Assembly: GCA_032622095.1 (NCBI GenBank)
Contig: CP136064.1
Coordinates: 256,039,863 to 256,103,862 of the forward strand
DNA from: Siphonodentalium dalli
Lineage: Eukaryota > Mollusca > Scaphopoda > Gadilida > Siphonodentaliidae
Length of the DNA stretch: 64,000 nucleotides
Direction: 5' to 3'
The notes below the pieces were generated by a model. The model was given only the letters and a program-made list of their open reading frames with translations. It did no database searches and was not told the origin of the DNA. The position numbers and the translations under genes are program-made. Of the stretch, positions 1-39,926 are shown piece by piece (within the stretch, counting starts at the first letter, position 1; each line of letters opens with the position of its first letter).

Positions 1-281
1 CAATTGAGCGTAGTTCAGAAAATGTTTTCTACGGAGTGGTATGGTCTAATTCTTCGCGATTTTCGATACTGTTAGTACAATGCTACATTCTCTCAGTTGA
101 CATAGCTCCTGAGTACTAATTTATCAGTTTCATGCAAGTAATTAATATGTCTTTAAATATAAATTTTGTTGACAGGACTACCCTTCCTGAGACATTATTC
201 TTCATAACTAATAGTTTATATAGTCCTAAAAGACCTTATTATTGTGCACTTATTGCATTGAATCAAATTGATAAGTGAGTA

Positions 282-326
282 CAGTAATGCCCTAAGTAAT
301 CGAGTCGATTACTTAGGGCATTACTG
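282..326. mobile_element. Palindromic Tc1/mariner-type MITE, 45-bp remnant
   Basis: Both termini of the family (CAGTAATGCCCTAAGTAATC and its reverse complement) are joined directly as a near-perfect hairpin. The ~170-bp centre present in other copies is missing. The left flank is TA as in full copies. Confidence 0.7.
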
Positions 327-447
327 CACCTGGGCTCTTTATACCCACAGAAAGAATGTAACATTCAACTAATATTAATGAACATTCCAACCCCATGGTC
401 GTACTATTTCATAAAATACAATGTCGAATTGTAAATATTTACTCACT

Positions 448-690
448 AACCCTTCATAACTGGAGACTCATGAAATTTTGCGAAAACCCTGTGCCGATGC
501 ATTCTCTTTCATAGGGAACCAGTCGCATAATGTAGAGAATGCATTGGCCTAACAATATTTACCTTGACATTGTAAGCCAGTGCATTCTTTTATATATGCA
601 AGGCTCCCTATGAGAGATTCGCATATATAAGAGACTGCACTGGCATAGGACCATTAATACTGCACCAGCGCAGCTCCCATCATGAAACGG
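448..690. mobile_element. TTAA-family B MITE (CCCTTCATGACTGGAGC type)
   Basis: The copy starts CCCTTCATAACTGGAG and ends CAGCTCCCATCATGAAACGG, imperfect inverted ends. It contains two internal hairpins built from CATTCTCTTATATATGC arms. The ends are worn and no intact TTAA pair is left. Confidence 0.6.
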
Positions 691-1096
691 CTTATTTGGG
701 ACAAATTTATCTCTGATAACCAAACAGCAATGATTCACAATCAAGCATGGCTCAATATTATTCATGAATAAGAATGGCGTTGCTTGATTCCAATGTTTAT
801 TTACAATTTTATATGAAAATAACTACTTTATATATTCTCCATTCCTCTCCAATCACCCCATTGAAATGATCCACATCACTTTAAAGTGGAAATTGTTTTT
901 CTCCAGACCTTTCAACAGGTGAAACTTTTGACATTTTAGAGGTGAAACACAGGTATATCTCATCTAGGCCTAAACAACACAATGAGGCGGTAAAAACAGC
1001 AGTTCACACTGGCATTCATTTGAGCAATCGTATCAGAAACATATGATATCTGTAGTATTTCCTTTACCTCAAACTGATTAAGAGGATGCACATGGG

Positions 1097-1350
1097 CAAG
1101 CCTTGAAATAGTGTGTCTGTCATTTGCAGAATGAGGTCCCCAGAGGGTGAATTTAGTGATGCTACCCCACATAGCGGGCTAGCATCACCAAACTAACCCT
1201 CTGGGGACCTCATTCTGCTTATACCTCAGCAGAATGAGGTTCCCAGATGGTGAATTTGGTGATGCTAGCCCACTATGCGGGGTAGCATCACTAAATTCAC
1301 CCTCTGGGGACCTCATTCTGCCAATGACAGACACCCTATTTCAAGGCTTG
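1097..1350. mobile_element. Foldback element, GAATGAGGTCCCCAGAGG family
   Basis: Inverted termini CAAGCCTTGAAATAGTGTG / CCCTATTTCAAGGCTTG enclose two hairpins whose arms read GAATGAGGTCCCCAGAGGG and its complement. The flanks carry a ~14-nt direct repeat (AGGATGCACATGGG left, AGGATGCACCTGGG right), a candidate long target duplication. No coding capacity was seen. Confidence 0.65.
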
Positions 1351-1751
1351 AGGATGCACCTGGGTAATGTCTCGCACAGGTATTTTGGCTTTGGTTACCC
1401 AGGGTTCATTTTCATCCAAACATTCACAATTGATTGGACACACGTCGTGGGGAATCAAAGTGCATGATTTTTTGCTGCTGATTTATCTCTGTGGGATGAT
1501 GCCAGCACATTTCGCGAGCGTTCTCACACTTGTATTTCTGGTAATTCTCGTCTCGAGACGGCTCAATTATGTCCAATTGATTGTTTAGCCTTTTGTTGTT
1601 GGTTTAGTAGGTGGAGATATTTCTGCATTCTTTGATGAATTAGCGTGATTATGTGGAGCAATGCACCACAATGCTTAAACACAGCATGTCAGAGGAACCC
1701 TTCCGGTTCCACTCTACAGGGGTGTACAACATCAATTAGCGAGGGGGGATG

Positions 1752-2203
1752 GGGATAACTACTCATCAATGATGCTTTAGTATAGAAAGGGTTACACTTA
1801 TTATCTGAACATTTACTATGTGATAACTACTCATCAATGATGCTTTAGTATAGAAAGGGTTAAACTTATCTGAACATTTCCGATGGGATAAATACTCATC
1901 AATGACGCTTTAGTATAGAAAGGGTTAAACTTATTATCTAAACATTTCCTATGGGATAACTACTCATCAATGATGCTTTAGCATAGAAAGGGTTTAACTT
2001 ATTATCTGAACATTTACGATGAGATAACTACTCATCAATGATGTTTTAGTATCTAGAAAGGGTTAAACTTATTATCTGAACATTACCTATGGGATAACTA
2101 CTCACCAATGATGCTTTACCATAGAAAGGGTTAAACTTATTATCTGAACATTTCCTATGGGATAACTACTCATCAATGATGCTTTAGCATAGAAAGGATT
2201 AAT
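1752..2203. repeat. Minisatellite made of family D MITE ends, ~7 units
   Basis: About seven tandem units of roughly 65-70 bp each contain GATAACTACTCATCAATGAT and TTTAGTATAGAAAGGGTT. The second motif is the inverted terminus of the TTAA-family D MITE found elsewhere (for example 61873-62102). The array therefore looks like an expansion of one MITE end rather than whole insertions. Confidence 0.75.
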
Positions 2204-2301
2204 ACTAACAAAATCAATTATTAGTATTTTCTTGTGGGTTGTGAAAGTAGAGGATACTCATCAAGCTTCATGTGTCTCGCTTTATATATTTTCTCATTGA
2301 A

Positions 2302-2701
2302 TTAAGCCTTTACCCAACAGAAGGGCCCTGTGCCAATGCATTCTCTTATATATGCGAGTCGACCATAGGTCGCCTCGCATATATAAGAGAATGCATTGGC
2401 TTAACACATTAAAAATTATAAAATTGTTAAAGAATGTAAGAAAAAATGGTAAAAAGTGTTAAAAAAAGATGGTTTTTGGGCCAATGCATTCTCTTATATA
2501 TGCAAGGCGACCTATGGTCGACTCGCATATATAAGAGAATGCATTGGCACAGGGCATAATTGTAACTATCACAATGTGGTCAAGGAGCCGGTTCCAATGA
2601 TATCCATATTTGTATGCTTCTATTGAGACAGACCGAAGATATTTTAGGCTGTTGAAGCTTTATTTGGCCGGTTTTGGCCGTTTTGTTGGGTAAAGGGTTA
2701 A
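2302..2701 (+). mobile_element. TTAA-family A MITE, full copy
   Basis: TTAA flanks both ends. The termini are inverted (CCTTTACCCAACAGAA / TTTTGTTGGGTAAAGG). Two copies of the ~66-bp hairpin with CATTCTCTTATATATGCGAG arms lie at about 2335-2401 and 2482-2548, followed by a ~150-bp unique right part. The TTAA target and CCC start suggest a piggyBac- or Kolobok-type non-autonomous element. Confidence 0.8.
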
Positions 2702-2721
2702 GCTTACCTAAGCCACAGCAT

Positions 2722-3195
2722 TTAACCCTTCCATGACTGGAGCTTTCTGAAATTTTTTGAAAACCCTGTGCCAATGCATTCTCTTATATATGTGGGTGTC
2801 CCATAGGTAGCTTTGCATATATAAGAGAATAAAGTGGCCTAACAATATTTACCGTTACCTTGTAAGCCAGTGCTTTCTCTCCATATGGGAGACTCGCAGA
2901 TATCAGAGAATGCGCTGGCACAGGACCTTTAACCCTTTACCCAACAAAACGGCCAAAACCGGCCAAATAAAGCTTCAACAGCCTTAAATATCTTTTTTTA
3001 ACACTTTTTACCATTTTTTCTTACATTCTTTAACAATTTTATAATTTTTAATGTGTTAAGCCAATGCATTCTCTTATATATGCGAGGCGACCTATGGTCG
3101 ACTCGCATATATAAGAGAAGGCATTGGCACAGGGCCGTTCTGTTGGGTAAAGGGTTAATGCTGCACCAGCGCAGCTCCCGTCATAAAAGGAATAA
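2722..3195 (+). mobile_element. TTAA-family B MITE, split by a family A insertion
   Basis: It starts TTAACCCTTCCATGACTGGA and ends GCAGCTCCCGTCATAAAAGG. Between its second hairpin and its 3' end, the internal sequence normally reading CTTTAATGCTGCACC is split at the TTAA by the family A copy at 2929-3158. Confidence 0.75.
2929..3158 (-). mobile_element. TTAA-family A MITE nested in family B
   Basis: The ends are TTAACCCTTTACCCAACA and TGTTGGGTAAAGGGTTAA. The copy is shortened inside: one hairpin and part of the unique arm are missing. It lies exactly in a TTAA that the host element has in its unbroken copies, which shows the TTAA target directly. Confidence 0.85.
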
Positions 3196-3302
3196 GCTTT
3201 ATGTATCTCACTTTATATATTTTCTCCTTGAATTAGGCTTACCTAAGCAGCAACAATCAACATAACATCAACACTTGACTTTTATATTTCTTTCTATTCC
3301 AG

Positions 3303-31619
<28,317 letters not shown>

Positions 31620-32125
31620 AGCTGAGCAAATATGTGCTGTGTTAAAGTGGCAACCTGGTTTGAAATGTCTTATTGAGTTAAAATTAATGTTATCCACAAA
31701 CTTGATCAATATATATACAACATGGGCCATTCAACTTGGAATCCAGAGGGAGATGTGACTAAAGGGTCATGGTAAAGGGTGTTCAACTTCGAATTTACAA
31801 CGGAACTTCTTTCTATGAGATTTGATTTGATACATTATCCAATTTGGAGCCTTGTTAAGTCAACTATTATCAAAAGTTAAAAAAAAACAATTATCTGAAT
31901 CTAAATATCTCGCACTTTACAAGGAATATTTGGTCCGAAAATCAAAATATAAGAACAATCAAAACCTAATTTCCAATCTGAAACTTCCAACTTTCCAACT
32001 CACTTAATTTTTGAATCCTCAGATCGCACTATATACAACATATTCCATATTATGTACCTTTTGAAAGAGGTGGCACCAAAACATGTATTATCTACTTATA
32101 CTGTTGAATAAATTGTAAACACGAT
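31620..32125 (+). other. AUTS2-like 3' UTR (estimate)
   Basis: Non-coding A/T-rich sequence after the stop. The first AATAAA is at about 32107; another is near 32803. Which is used cannot be told from sequence. An interspersed repeat begins near 32010, so part of the UTR may be repeat-derived. Confidence 0.4.
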
Positions 32126-32360
32126 CCGGACTGTACCACCAGTCTATTAATTTCAATGCAAGGGAAATAACTCTATCTCTTAGTTGTGAATTATGATTCA
32201 TTCTGGGGTAAATAATGGGGTGAGTCTTGGGGTGAGAATCTCTGTCACTTGGTGGACACTCCTAGACCAAAGCTATTCCATATTACGTTAGAATATATAT
32301 ATATATTGTTGTTCCTGTTCCAAATGGTATATAATACGGAATATGTTGTATATAATGTGA
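32010..32360 (+). repeat. Interspersed repeat shared with 51045-51410
   Basis: GAAAGAGGTGGCACCAAAAC, AATAACTCTATCTCTTAGTT and TTGGTGGACACTCC occur in the same order at 51045-51410. No terminal repeats were found; the family is unknown. Confidence 0.6.
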
Positions 32361-33109
32361 TCTGCGAATTTGAAAAATAAGTGGGCCTTTCATGTGTAAC
32401 GAATACAATTTCCAAATTGATCTTGTAATGCCTATTATCTTTGTCTCATGTTATTTGAATGAACTTGGCAAGGTTTTATAATATTAACTTTAATGTTATT
32501 CAGACATTGAAACCAGGCAAGCCACTTTGAATTAATGATCCATTGTGGTCGTCCTCATTGTTACAGAAATGTGTTATTTTTTAGGTATTTAATGCCTTCA
32601 TTTTCTAATCCAGAAACAGAAACCTTCAGAATGTTATGTCCTGTTTCTGTTTTCTTTGTAGGTTAAAGTGTTGAAACAATTAGTCGTTTTCAGATGTCGA
32701 CTTGTCTTCAACAGAGTAGTCAATTAGTCGAACCCCATCATCTGATTTTCATTTATAATCATGTTTGGCATGGGAACGTCTCTTATTTCAGGGTAAATTT
32801 ATTTAATAAATGAGTCGACGTTGACTAACTGCTTCAACACTAGTAGGTTATAAGGAACTGTTCAGAGTTAATTTAGGTTTCTGAATTTTTCTACCTGCCT
32901 CTTATCGGTGCACAGTAGAGTTATTTCCCTTCTATTGGTGACTTGCAGTCTAATATTCAGACAGGGACATCTGCTTCAAACAGCATAAATAGTGGGTCAC
33001 ATCAAAGCCCTTTGAAACACTCAAAGATTCAAAAGTTATCATTGTCAACTCTTCAAATTAAATACCGAAAGATACATGAGTTTATAACTATTTATATTAT
33101 AACATATAA
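32361..33109. other. Intergenic, nothing recognised
   Basis: No gene, repeat or RNA was recognised here. A short open frame at 32943-33134 has no family resemblance and A/T-rich composition. Confidence 0.5.
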
Positions 33110-33672
33110 CCCTTTCATGCCTGGAGCTTCATGAACTTTTGCGAAAACCCTGTGTTGCCTCGCATATATAAGGTTATGCATTGGCCTAACAAATTTATAA
33201 TATTTTTAATAATTGTTAAAGAAAGTAAGAATTTTTTTTTTTTATGATAAAAAATTGTTGAAGAATGTAAGAAAAAATGATAAAAAATTGTAAAACTGTT
33301 AAAGAATATAAGAAAAAGAATTATAAAACAGAATGTAAGAAAAAAATTACATGTGGTCGACTCGCATATATAAGAGAATGCATTGGCACAGGGTCTTTAA
33401 TGTTTTGCCACAAAGTAGAGATTGGATTAACCCTTTCATGACGGGAACTGTGCTGGTGCAGCATTAAAGATCATGTGCCATAGTATTCTCTTATATATGA
33501 GAGTTTCATATATATAAGTGAATGCACTGGCTTACATGGTTGAGATAATGTTGTTAGGCCAATGTATTCTCTTATATATGCGAGGCTTCATATGGGCGAC
33601 TCCAATATAAGAGAATGCATTGGCACATGGTTTTCACAAAATTTCAGGAAGCTCCAGTCATGAATGGGTTAA
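33110..33672. mobile_element. Two adjacent TTAA-family B MITEs, opposite orientation
   Basis: 33110-33422 begins CCCTTTCATGCCTGGAGCTT and has an expanded A/T-rich middle (GTTAAAGAATATAAGAAAAA units). 33427-33672 begins TTAACCCTTTCATGACGGGA, ends CAGTCATGAATGGGTTAA and has both hairpins. Confidence 0.65.
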
Positions 33673-34349
33673 AATGATTTTGAGATTTTACAGCATTTTG
33701 TTGTATTTTGTAAAGGTATGTCTCAATGGGTTCTGATGATTTTAGTCTCTATTTCAAATGGGCTGTAAGTCCTCTATCAAATAATATAGTAAATATTTGA
33801 ACTAATTTGTGAATTCTGAACTGCCATATGACAGGCAAGTGACTGCAAACAACCAATAGATATGTCTCATAATTTATTGCTGTTGAGATTGAGGCATTGC
33901 GATATGAGTATGTAGTTTTGAAGATACGTTAGGGAGATTGAAGGCATGGATCCCTTCGCCGTTGCTACTGCTGTTAACCTCTTCGCTGCTAAATGACGTT
34001 GTGACGTCGTGTGCTGGGCTGTTGACGTTATTGCCATTTTCCAGCGGAAAAATATAATGGGAATATCACATGAATCATAAATCTAATTCAGTTGAAAGGC
34101 TATTATCGTTCACAATCGTGGAACATCATACACTGTTCGAAAGTTCGAGATACAGTTATTCCGATGCACCAAACTCTGAGTTCCCGTTATGAATAATGGC
34201 CTACAGCTAATGTGCTGAAGTAGGTCCGTAGTACCTACGGACCATATAGCACACGACGAGCACTTTTACGTCCGTAATAGTTAGCGTAATAGCAGCGTCA
34301 TAAAACTCATAAAGAGAAAGAACATTAAAATATAGATAGATTTTGTTCT

Positions 34350-34505
34350 TATGTCAATCATATATCTCGTAAAAAAGTATGTTATTGTCAAGTTCGTATG
34401 CTTTTTCATGTAAACAAAAGCCAAAATTGTTACAGAACCTGGCTTTTGTTCACATAACAGAGTATACGAACTTGACAATAACATACTATTTTCACGATAT
34501 TTATT
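34350..34505. repeat. Foldback repeat, ~65-bp arms
   Basis: GTATGTTATTGTCAAGTTCG at 34377 and its complement near 34460-34490, with CAAAAGCCA/TGGCTTTTG closing the loop. A separate small palindrome GGTCCGTAGTACCTACGGAC is at 34223. The family is unknown. The preceding 33673-34349 shows nothing else. Confidence 0.6.
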
Positions 34506-34613
34506 ATTGGTATAAAAATTAAATATATCTATATTTTAATATTCTTTCTGTTTGACCGTTTAACGGGTGCGACTATTTTAACAGCATACCCACCACGAAG
34601 GCCACCCGTGCCT

Positions 34614-35046
34614 TTAAGCCTTTACCCAACAGAACGGCCCTGTGCCAATGCATTCTCTTATATATGCGAGTCGACCATAGGTCACCTCGCATATATAAGA
34701 GAATGCATTGGCTTAACACATATTAAAAATGATAAAATTGTCAAAGAATGTAGAAAAAATTATAAAATTGTTAAAAGAATGTAAGAAAAAATGGTAAAAA
34801 GTGTTTAAAAAAGATTTTTTTTTAGGCCAATGCATTTCTTATATATGCGAGGCGACCTACGGTCGACTCGCATATATAACAGAATGCATTGGCACAGGGC
34901 ATAACTGTAACCATCACAATGTGGTCAATGAACCGGTTCCAATGATATCCATATTTGTATGGTGTTATTGAGACAGACCGAAGATATTTTAGGCTTTTGA
35001 AGCTTTATTTGGGCGTTTTTGGCCATTTTGTTGGGTAAAGGGTTAA
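34614..35046 (+). mobile_element. TTAA-family A MITE, full copy
   Basis: TTAAGCCTTTACCCAACAGA to TTGTTGGGTAAAGGGTTAA, both shared hairpins, with a short extra duplication in the A/T-rich linker (AAATTGTTAAAAGAATGTAA). Confidence 0.8.
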
Positions 35047-35254
35047 GCGTTGCTACATGTTAACATATCCCTGTGTCGTCACTCTTGTGATGCATTAATG
35101 CCAACATTTTTTAGAAATATTTATTTGCATGAAAATTAATTTTGAACATTATTTATAACAACCTGATAGAAATTGATATTGATTTATGAAGAATTCATGA
35201 GATATATATATATACTCTGAGGAATGACTTCACAGAAACTATACAGTTTTGTTG

Positions 35255-35775
35255 CATAATATTGGTTAGACTAAATCTTCTCTGTCCACAAAAGCTTGGG
35301 ATATCGGTTGGGTTGATGCTGTTTTGGACTCCCGTCCCGTTAATCTTCCATAACAGACTTTATGCCCAGGATCGTGGACGGGAGTTATCTTGCTTGTATG
35401 TCTTCAGATGAGGTAAATGAACACTTTGCGTATATGAACACAGCCTTTCATGAGCATATATATCAGAGGTCCTTTGAATGTCAAGGCAACGAAATTTATA
35501 AATAAACAAAGCCTTGTTTTCCAGAGAATTTCATTGTGTCACGCCATCAGAAAATTTATGTAAACAATATATTAAATGATCGTATAATCACTTTACCTTT
35601 TTCTATCATGGTAAATGGTATATCATGTTGAAGACAGATTAATCGCGGACATGTCAGATGATGATTCATATTCAGCAGTTCACGCGAACTGAACGGGACT
35701 CTGTCCAAAACAGCATTAACCCAACCGATAACCCCAGTTGTTGTGGACCGAGAAGACCTGGTCATAATATTGGTT
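35255..35775. mobile_element. Foldback element with ~90-bp arms
   Basis: ATATCGGTTGGGTTGATGCT and GTTTTGGACTCCCGTCCCGT at the left pair with AACGGGACTCTGTCCAAAAC and AGCATTAACCCAACCGATAA at the right. ATAATATTGGTT occurs on both outer edges. No coding capacity was seen. Confidence 0.6.
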
Positions 35776-35943
35776 TAAAGTTTAATTGTGGGCAGCTGTG
35801 GGATAGATGAAACATTAAAAAGTGCTGTGGCACATTATAGTTGAGTATGTGTTGAATAAAACAACAGGCAGTTCAGTTACAATGATAATGATTATATCTC
35901 AACATGAGATTTGACAAATTATCTAGAAACCAAGCATGTTGTA

Positions 35944-36156
35944 CAGTAATGCTGTAAGTAATAGGCCCCTTAACCACAGCAGAATTATGGGTAACTTTTC
36001 AGGATTTAGTCGGAAATATGGCTTGTTGCCATTCATTGGAAAGCTCTCCCTGAGAACTTTCCGATGAATGTCAACAAGCCATATTTCCGACCAAATCCTG
36101 AAAAGTTACCCATAATTCTGCTGTGGTTAAGGGGTCGATTACTTAGGGCATTACTG
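35944..36156. mobile_element. Palindromic Tc1/mariner-type MITE, 213 bp
   Basis: CAGTAATGCTGTAAGTAATA to GATTACTTAGGGCATTACTG, TA on the left, intergenic. From here to 36816 nothing else was recognised. Confidence 0.8.
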
Positions 36157-36816
36157 AACTTAGTGAATCATATCACCAAGCAGCTTAGTCAAGTAAACCT
36201 ATTGAGGCGGTCATGATAGTTCAGATATTTCAATTTTTTTTTTACATCCACAAATAGTTATTATTTATCTTACTTTTATGTATTTTCCCCCCAATTATGA
36301 GATTCTTATAATTTTGAAGTCATTTTTCATAAATAACATGCAGTTGTTACAGAATATGTAAAATTTATAAAATAACAAAATCTTGTATTATAAACCAGTT
36401 TGTCATGGGGGCGTGAAAATGATATATTACCTTATAACTAGGCCATTACAAATGATCAGTAACGTTCACATTAAAATTCTCGGATCAATTGAGAACGCTT
36501 CAATAGGTTTTAAATATGATACTCATTTCATAAAATGGAGGATGTTTGTTACTTGTGTTTGGGTGAAAAAAAACTTGCTATTTGAGATAATCATATCTTC
36601 TGTAAACATGCTGAATGACTTCAAAATTATTATGAAACTTTCTCCACATTGGGTGGACCCACAGCTGTCAGCAACTAAGGCGCATAATTAAATAAATCTG
36701 CTTTCAAAACTGACATCTTCAGCTCTTTTTCAGAGGATCTCCCACAATATTGAGTTTGCATTAGTAATTCCTATCACCTCCCCCCATCACTGCTGGTCGG
36801 TGGATAATTCGATTTG

Positions 36817-37084
36817 TTAACCCTTCCATGACTGGAGCACCCTGAAATTTTGTGAAAACCCTGTGCCAATGCATGCTCTTATATATGCGAGTCTCCAATA
36901 GGGAGCCTCGCCTATATATGAGAATACATTGGCCTAACAATATTTACCTTGACCTTGTAAGCCAGTGTATTCTCTTATATATGCAAGGCTCATCCCTATG
37001 GGGAAACTCATATATAAGAGAATGCACTGGCACAGGATCTTTAATGCTGCACAGCTCCCATCGTGAACCTCATGGAAGGGTTAA
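36817..37084 (+). mobile_element. TTAA-family B MITE, full copy
   Basis: TTAACCCTTCCATGACTGGA to CATGGAAGGGTTAA with two hairpins (TATATGCGAGTCTCCAATAG; TATATGCAAGGCTCATCCCT). Confidence 0.75.
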
Positions 37085-37129
37085 GTAGATATTGATCAGG
37101 TCGGGCGCATCCTAAAATCAACTACTATA

Positions 37130-37342
37130 CAGTAATGCCCTAAGTCATCGACTCCTTAACCACAGCAGAATTATGGGTAACTTTTCAGGATTTAGTCGGA
37201 AATATGGCTTGTTGCCATTCACCGGAGAGCTCTCCGGGAGAGCTTTCCGATGAATGGCAACAAGCCATATTTCCGACTAAATCCTGAAAAATTACCCATA
37301 ATTCTGCTGTGGTTAAGGAGTCGATTACTTAGGGCATTACTG
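37130..37342. mobile_element. Palindromic Tc1/mariner-type MITE, 213 bp
   Basis: CAGTAATGCCCTAAGTCATC to GATTACTTAGGGCATTACTG, TA at both sides, arms almost perfect (centre AGCTCTCCGGGAGAGCT). It is the best-preserved copy in the window. Confidence 0.85.
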
Positions 37343-38204
37343 TATGTGAGAGTTATGGAGGCACAGACTCAGTTTGAGTGTTCATTGCTTCATATTGGCT
37401 AAACTCAGTGAGCGTGACCAAATTCTCATTTCTTATCGAAATGTCAATGTGTTGATCGGAATGGTACATTGAGTTGTCCCTCAAACCAAATCAAGCTTAT
37501 CAGGTCAGGCACATCCGAAATTCAACTATCATATAAAGTTACATATAACTATTATAGTTAAATTTGACAATGCCATATCCAATGTTTCCCTGTTTTTTGT
37601 GGAAACTTTGAGATCGCGCATCCCGAATGAATGAATGAGTTTATTGCTAGCCACGAATTGACATGGAACATGCAAACATATATACATATATACAAAAGCA
37701 CCAAAATATATCGATGCGCATTAGGGAACATCAGCATAAATACACATGTATCTAATATACATTCAAGATATATATACTGGCAACTCAACACCGCTACTCA
37801 CAATTGTGAGCAGATCACAGCCAAATGTCACTCTTAACAATATTGCAGCAAATGAAAAGTCTGCAGATAAAATTTGTTTTGCAGCATTTTGCGACAGCTT
37901 AGTTTATTTTATAATGGCACAAGTATACCTTTCTAAATGGCATTAGCACGAGACATCTTATTTCATCACAAAACAGACATGGTACCGAATCAGTTACACT
38001 GATTTTGAATAATTCTTGTGAAATATGATTTTGGATTGAATTCACAAAACAGCAATATCAACATTCCACTATAATAATTGAATACAGCTATAATAGTTGA
38101 ATTGAGAACGTGACTGATCTGTTGATGCCTGCTATCATGCCACTTATCAATTTCTCATCGGACAGCCAAATAAGATTCATAGGCAAATAATATGTTTTCT
38201 TTTG
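37343..38204. other. Intergenic, nothing recognised
   Basis: A/T-rich DNA with several short overlapping frames but no conserved protein, RNA or bounded repeat that I can name. Confidence 0.5.
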
Positions 38205-38463
38205 ACCTTTTCTGTACTAAAGCATCATTGATGAGTAGTTATCCCATAGCAAATGTTCAGATAATAAGTTCAACAAATGACCAAAGGCCGTTTGTTGAAC
38301 TTGTTATCTAAACATTTTCCTCAATAAATAGGACTCCTTTTCTACTTTTAACTATCTCCCGTCTGCTTTTATCACCTAAACATCCCTCCAAATGAATAAT
38401 AGACTGTTCCAATGTATACTTTTATAACTGAGTGGGAGAGTCCATTTAGTATAGAAAAGGTGA
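38205..38463 (+). mobile_element. TTAA-family D MITE
   Basis: CCTTTTCTGTACTAAAGCAT to TTTAGTATAGAAAAGG, full interior (AAATGTTCAGATAATAAGTT, CTGTTCCAATGTATACTTTT). The TTAA flanks are lost. Confidence 0.7.
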
Positions 38464-39926
38464 ATGCACTGCCAGTGAGGCGCTCTGTTGGCCTCAGGAT
38501 GTCCATGGTGTCGTCAAATTCCATATTTTTTTTTCTGACTTACCGACGTCTCTCACCTCTAGTGAATTATTTAACGTAATTCTCAGAACCAATTGATTAC
38601 TCTCTATGTTAGAGTAGCCACTCTCATACCCTCCCCTACTGATGTTTACCTTGCTGACTGAAACCCTTTGAGGGACTCTAAAGAGTTCATCATCAAATTC
38701 ATAATCTGACTGGTTATGCCAGACCTGTTAATCATTTCATCTCTGAATCTTGTTTTTTTTTTTTTTTTGAGGCGGCGGGGAGCAACTTTATCACAATTGT
38801 GATATTCTGTATATGTGGGTCATATGTTATTTAACCTTATTTCATCATCACCTCACAATATCACTTGATATAAAACTATATAGTATCATTGAGACACAAG
38901 CAGTTTTGCAAGGGGTATTTTAATAATATCTTATATCTATCGTCTTTAAATGTAGATTGTTTTATGCTGCGAGTAGATATACTGGATATTTTGATGTTAG
39001 ATGCGGATATTCGACGCTTATCGTACCCCGTCGGGATGTGATATTCGATGCGTATCATACCCGTTGGGTTGTTCCAGTCTGTTACCATTATTGCCTAAAC
39101 ATTGTGTATGATTATCAGTGTTTCTATTGAAATCAAATTCAAAAGAATAAAAAAATATGAAACAATTCTAAATTCTCTTCATTTATCTTTCCATGGGAGA
39201 TGCGTAGGCTTGATGGTTCGGGCTCAGAGAAGCTTAGTAACTCGATTTGATTCAAAATCGGCATGAAGCTTTGATTCAGTTTGTAAATCGTGAATTAAAA
39301 TTTTTTGATTCATGGGCAACGATGGGCGTTCAGGGAATGATGTTCTCACATTTACATGGCTGCTACATTCGTCACCGAGGATATAATATACATCCCAACA
39401 AACAGCCATGAGATCGAAGCCCTGTGCCAATGCATTCTCTTATATATAAATTTGTTTTTGCCAAATGTTCTTAAAAGTTGCCAAATTCTATCAGTTCTAC
39501 AACATTGTGCCTTTTATTTTGACTATTTCGACAATTACTGCTTGAGCGGCCATTAATATCGATAGGAAAGCAGTTAATTACTGATAATTCTCGCCTCTAT
39601 ACTTGGGTTTATCATAGAATAATAAACCAACAACATAACAATGGAATTGTGGAAGGGTTTCTTCATCAGAAAGGCACGTTGAATCAGAGGATTAGCTATG
39701 TAAACACCACAACCAGATACTAATGATATCGGATTAATAGTATCTTGATAGAGGTGTTAACTTTTCATAACCTTATAAATCACCACCAATACCAGTGATG
39801 AAAGATTTTCCTGAAATGAGTGGTATTAGTTGACAAATATTATTAAACTTTCTTTAGAAATATCAAAAGTGACTTGCCAAATGAAATTTTTTTTTGCCAA
39901 AAGTGAATTATTTTTGCCATTGGCAA

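Larger units (their letters stand above)
1..3302. other. Upstream intron of the AUTS2-like gene, repeat-filled
   Basis: No exon of the AUTS2-like gene or other gene was recognised here. The first exon in the window begins at 3303 in mid-codon, so this stretch is read as intron. It holds MITE copies, a foldback element and a minisatellite listed separately. The parts between (about 690-1090 and 1350-1750) showed nothing identifiable. Confidence 0.6.

Noticed and set aside
32943-33134. Possible extra 3' exon after TTGCAG at 32947
   Set aside because: The AUTS2-like frame already ends with a stop at 31619 and the segment has no family resemblance; it would need an unseen alternative transcript.
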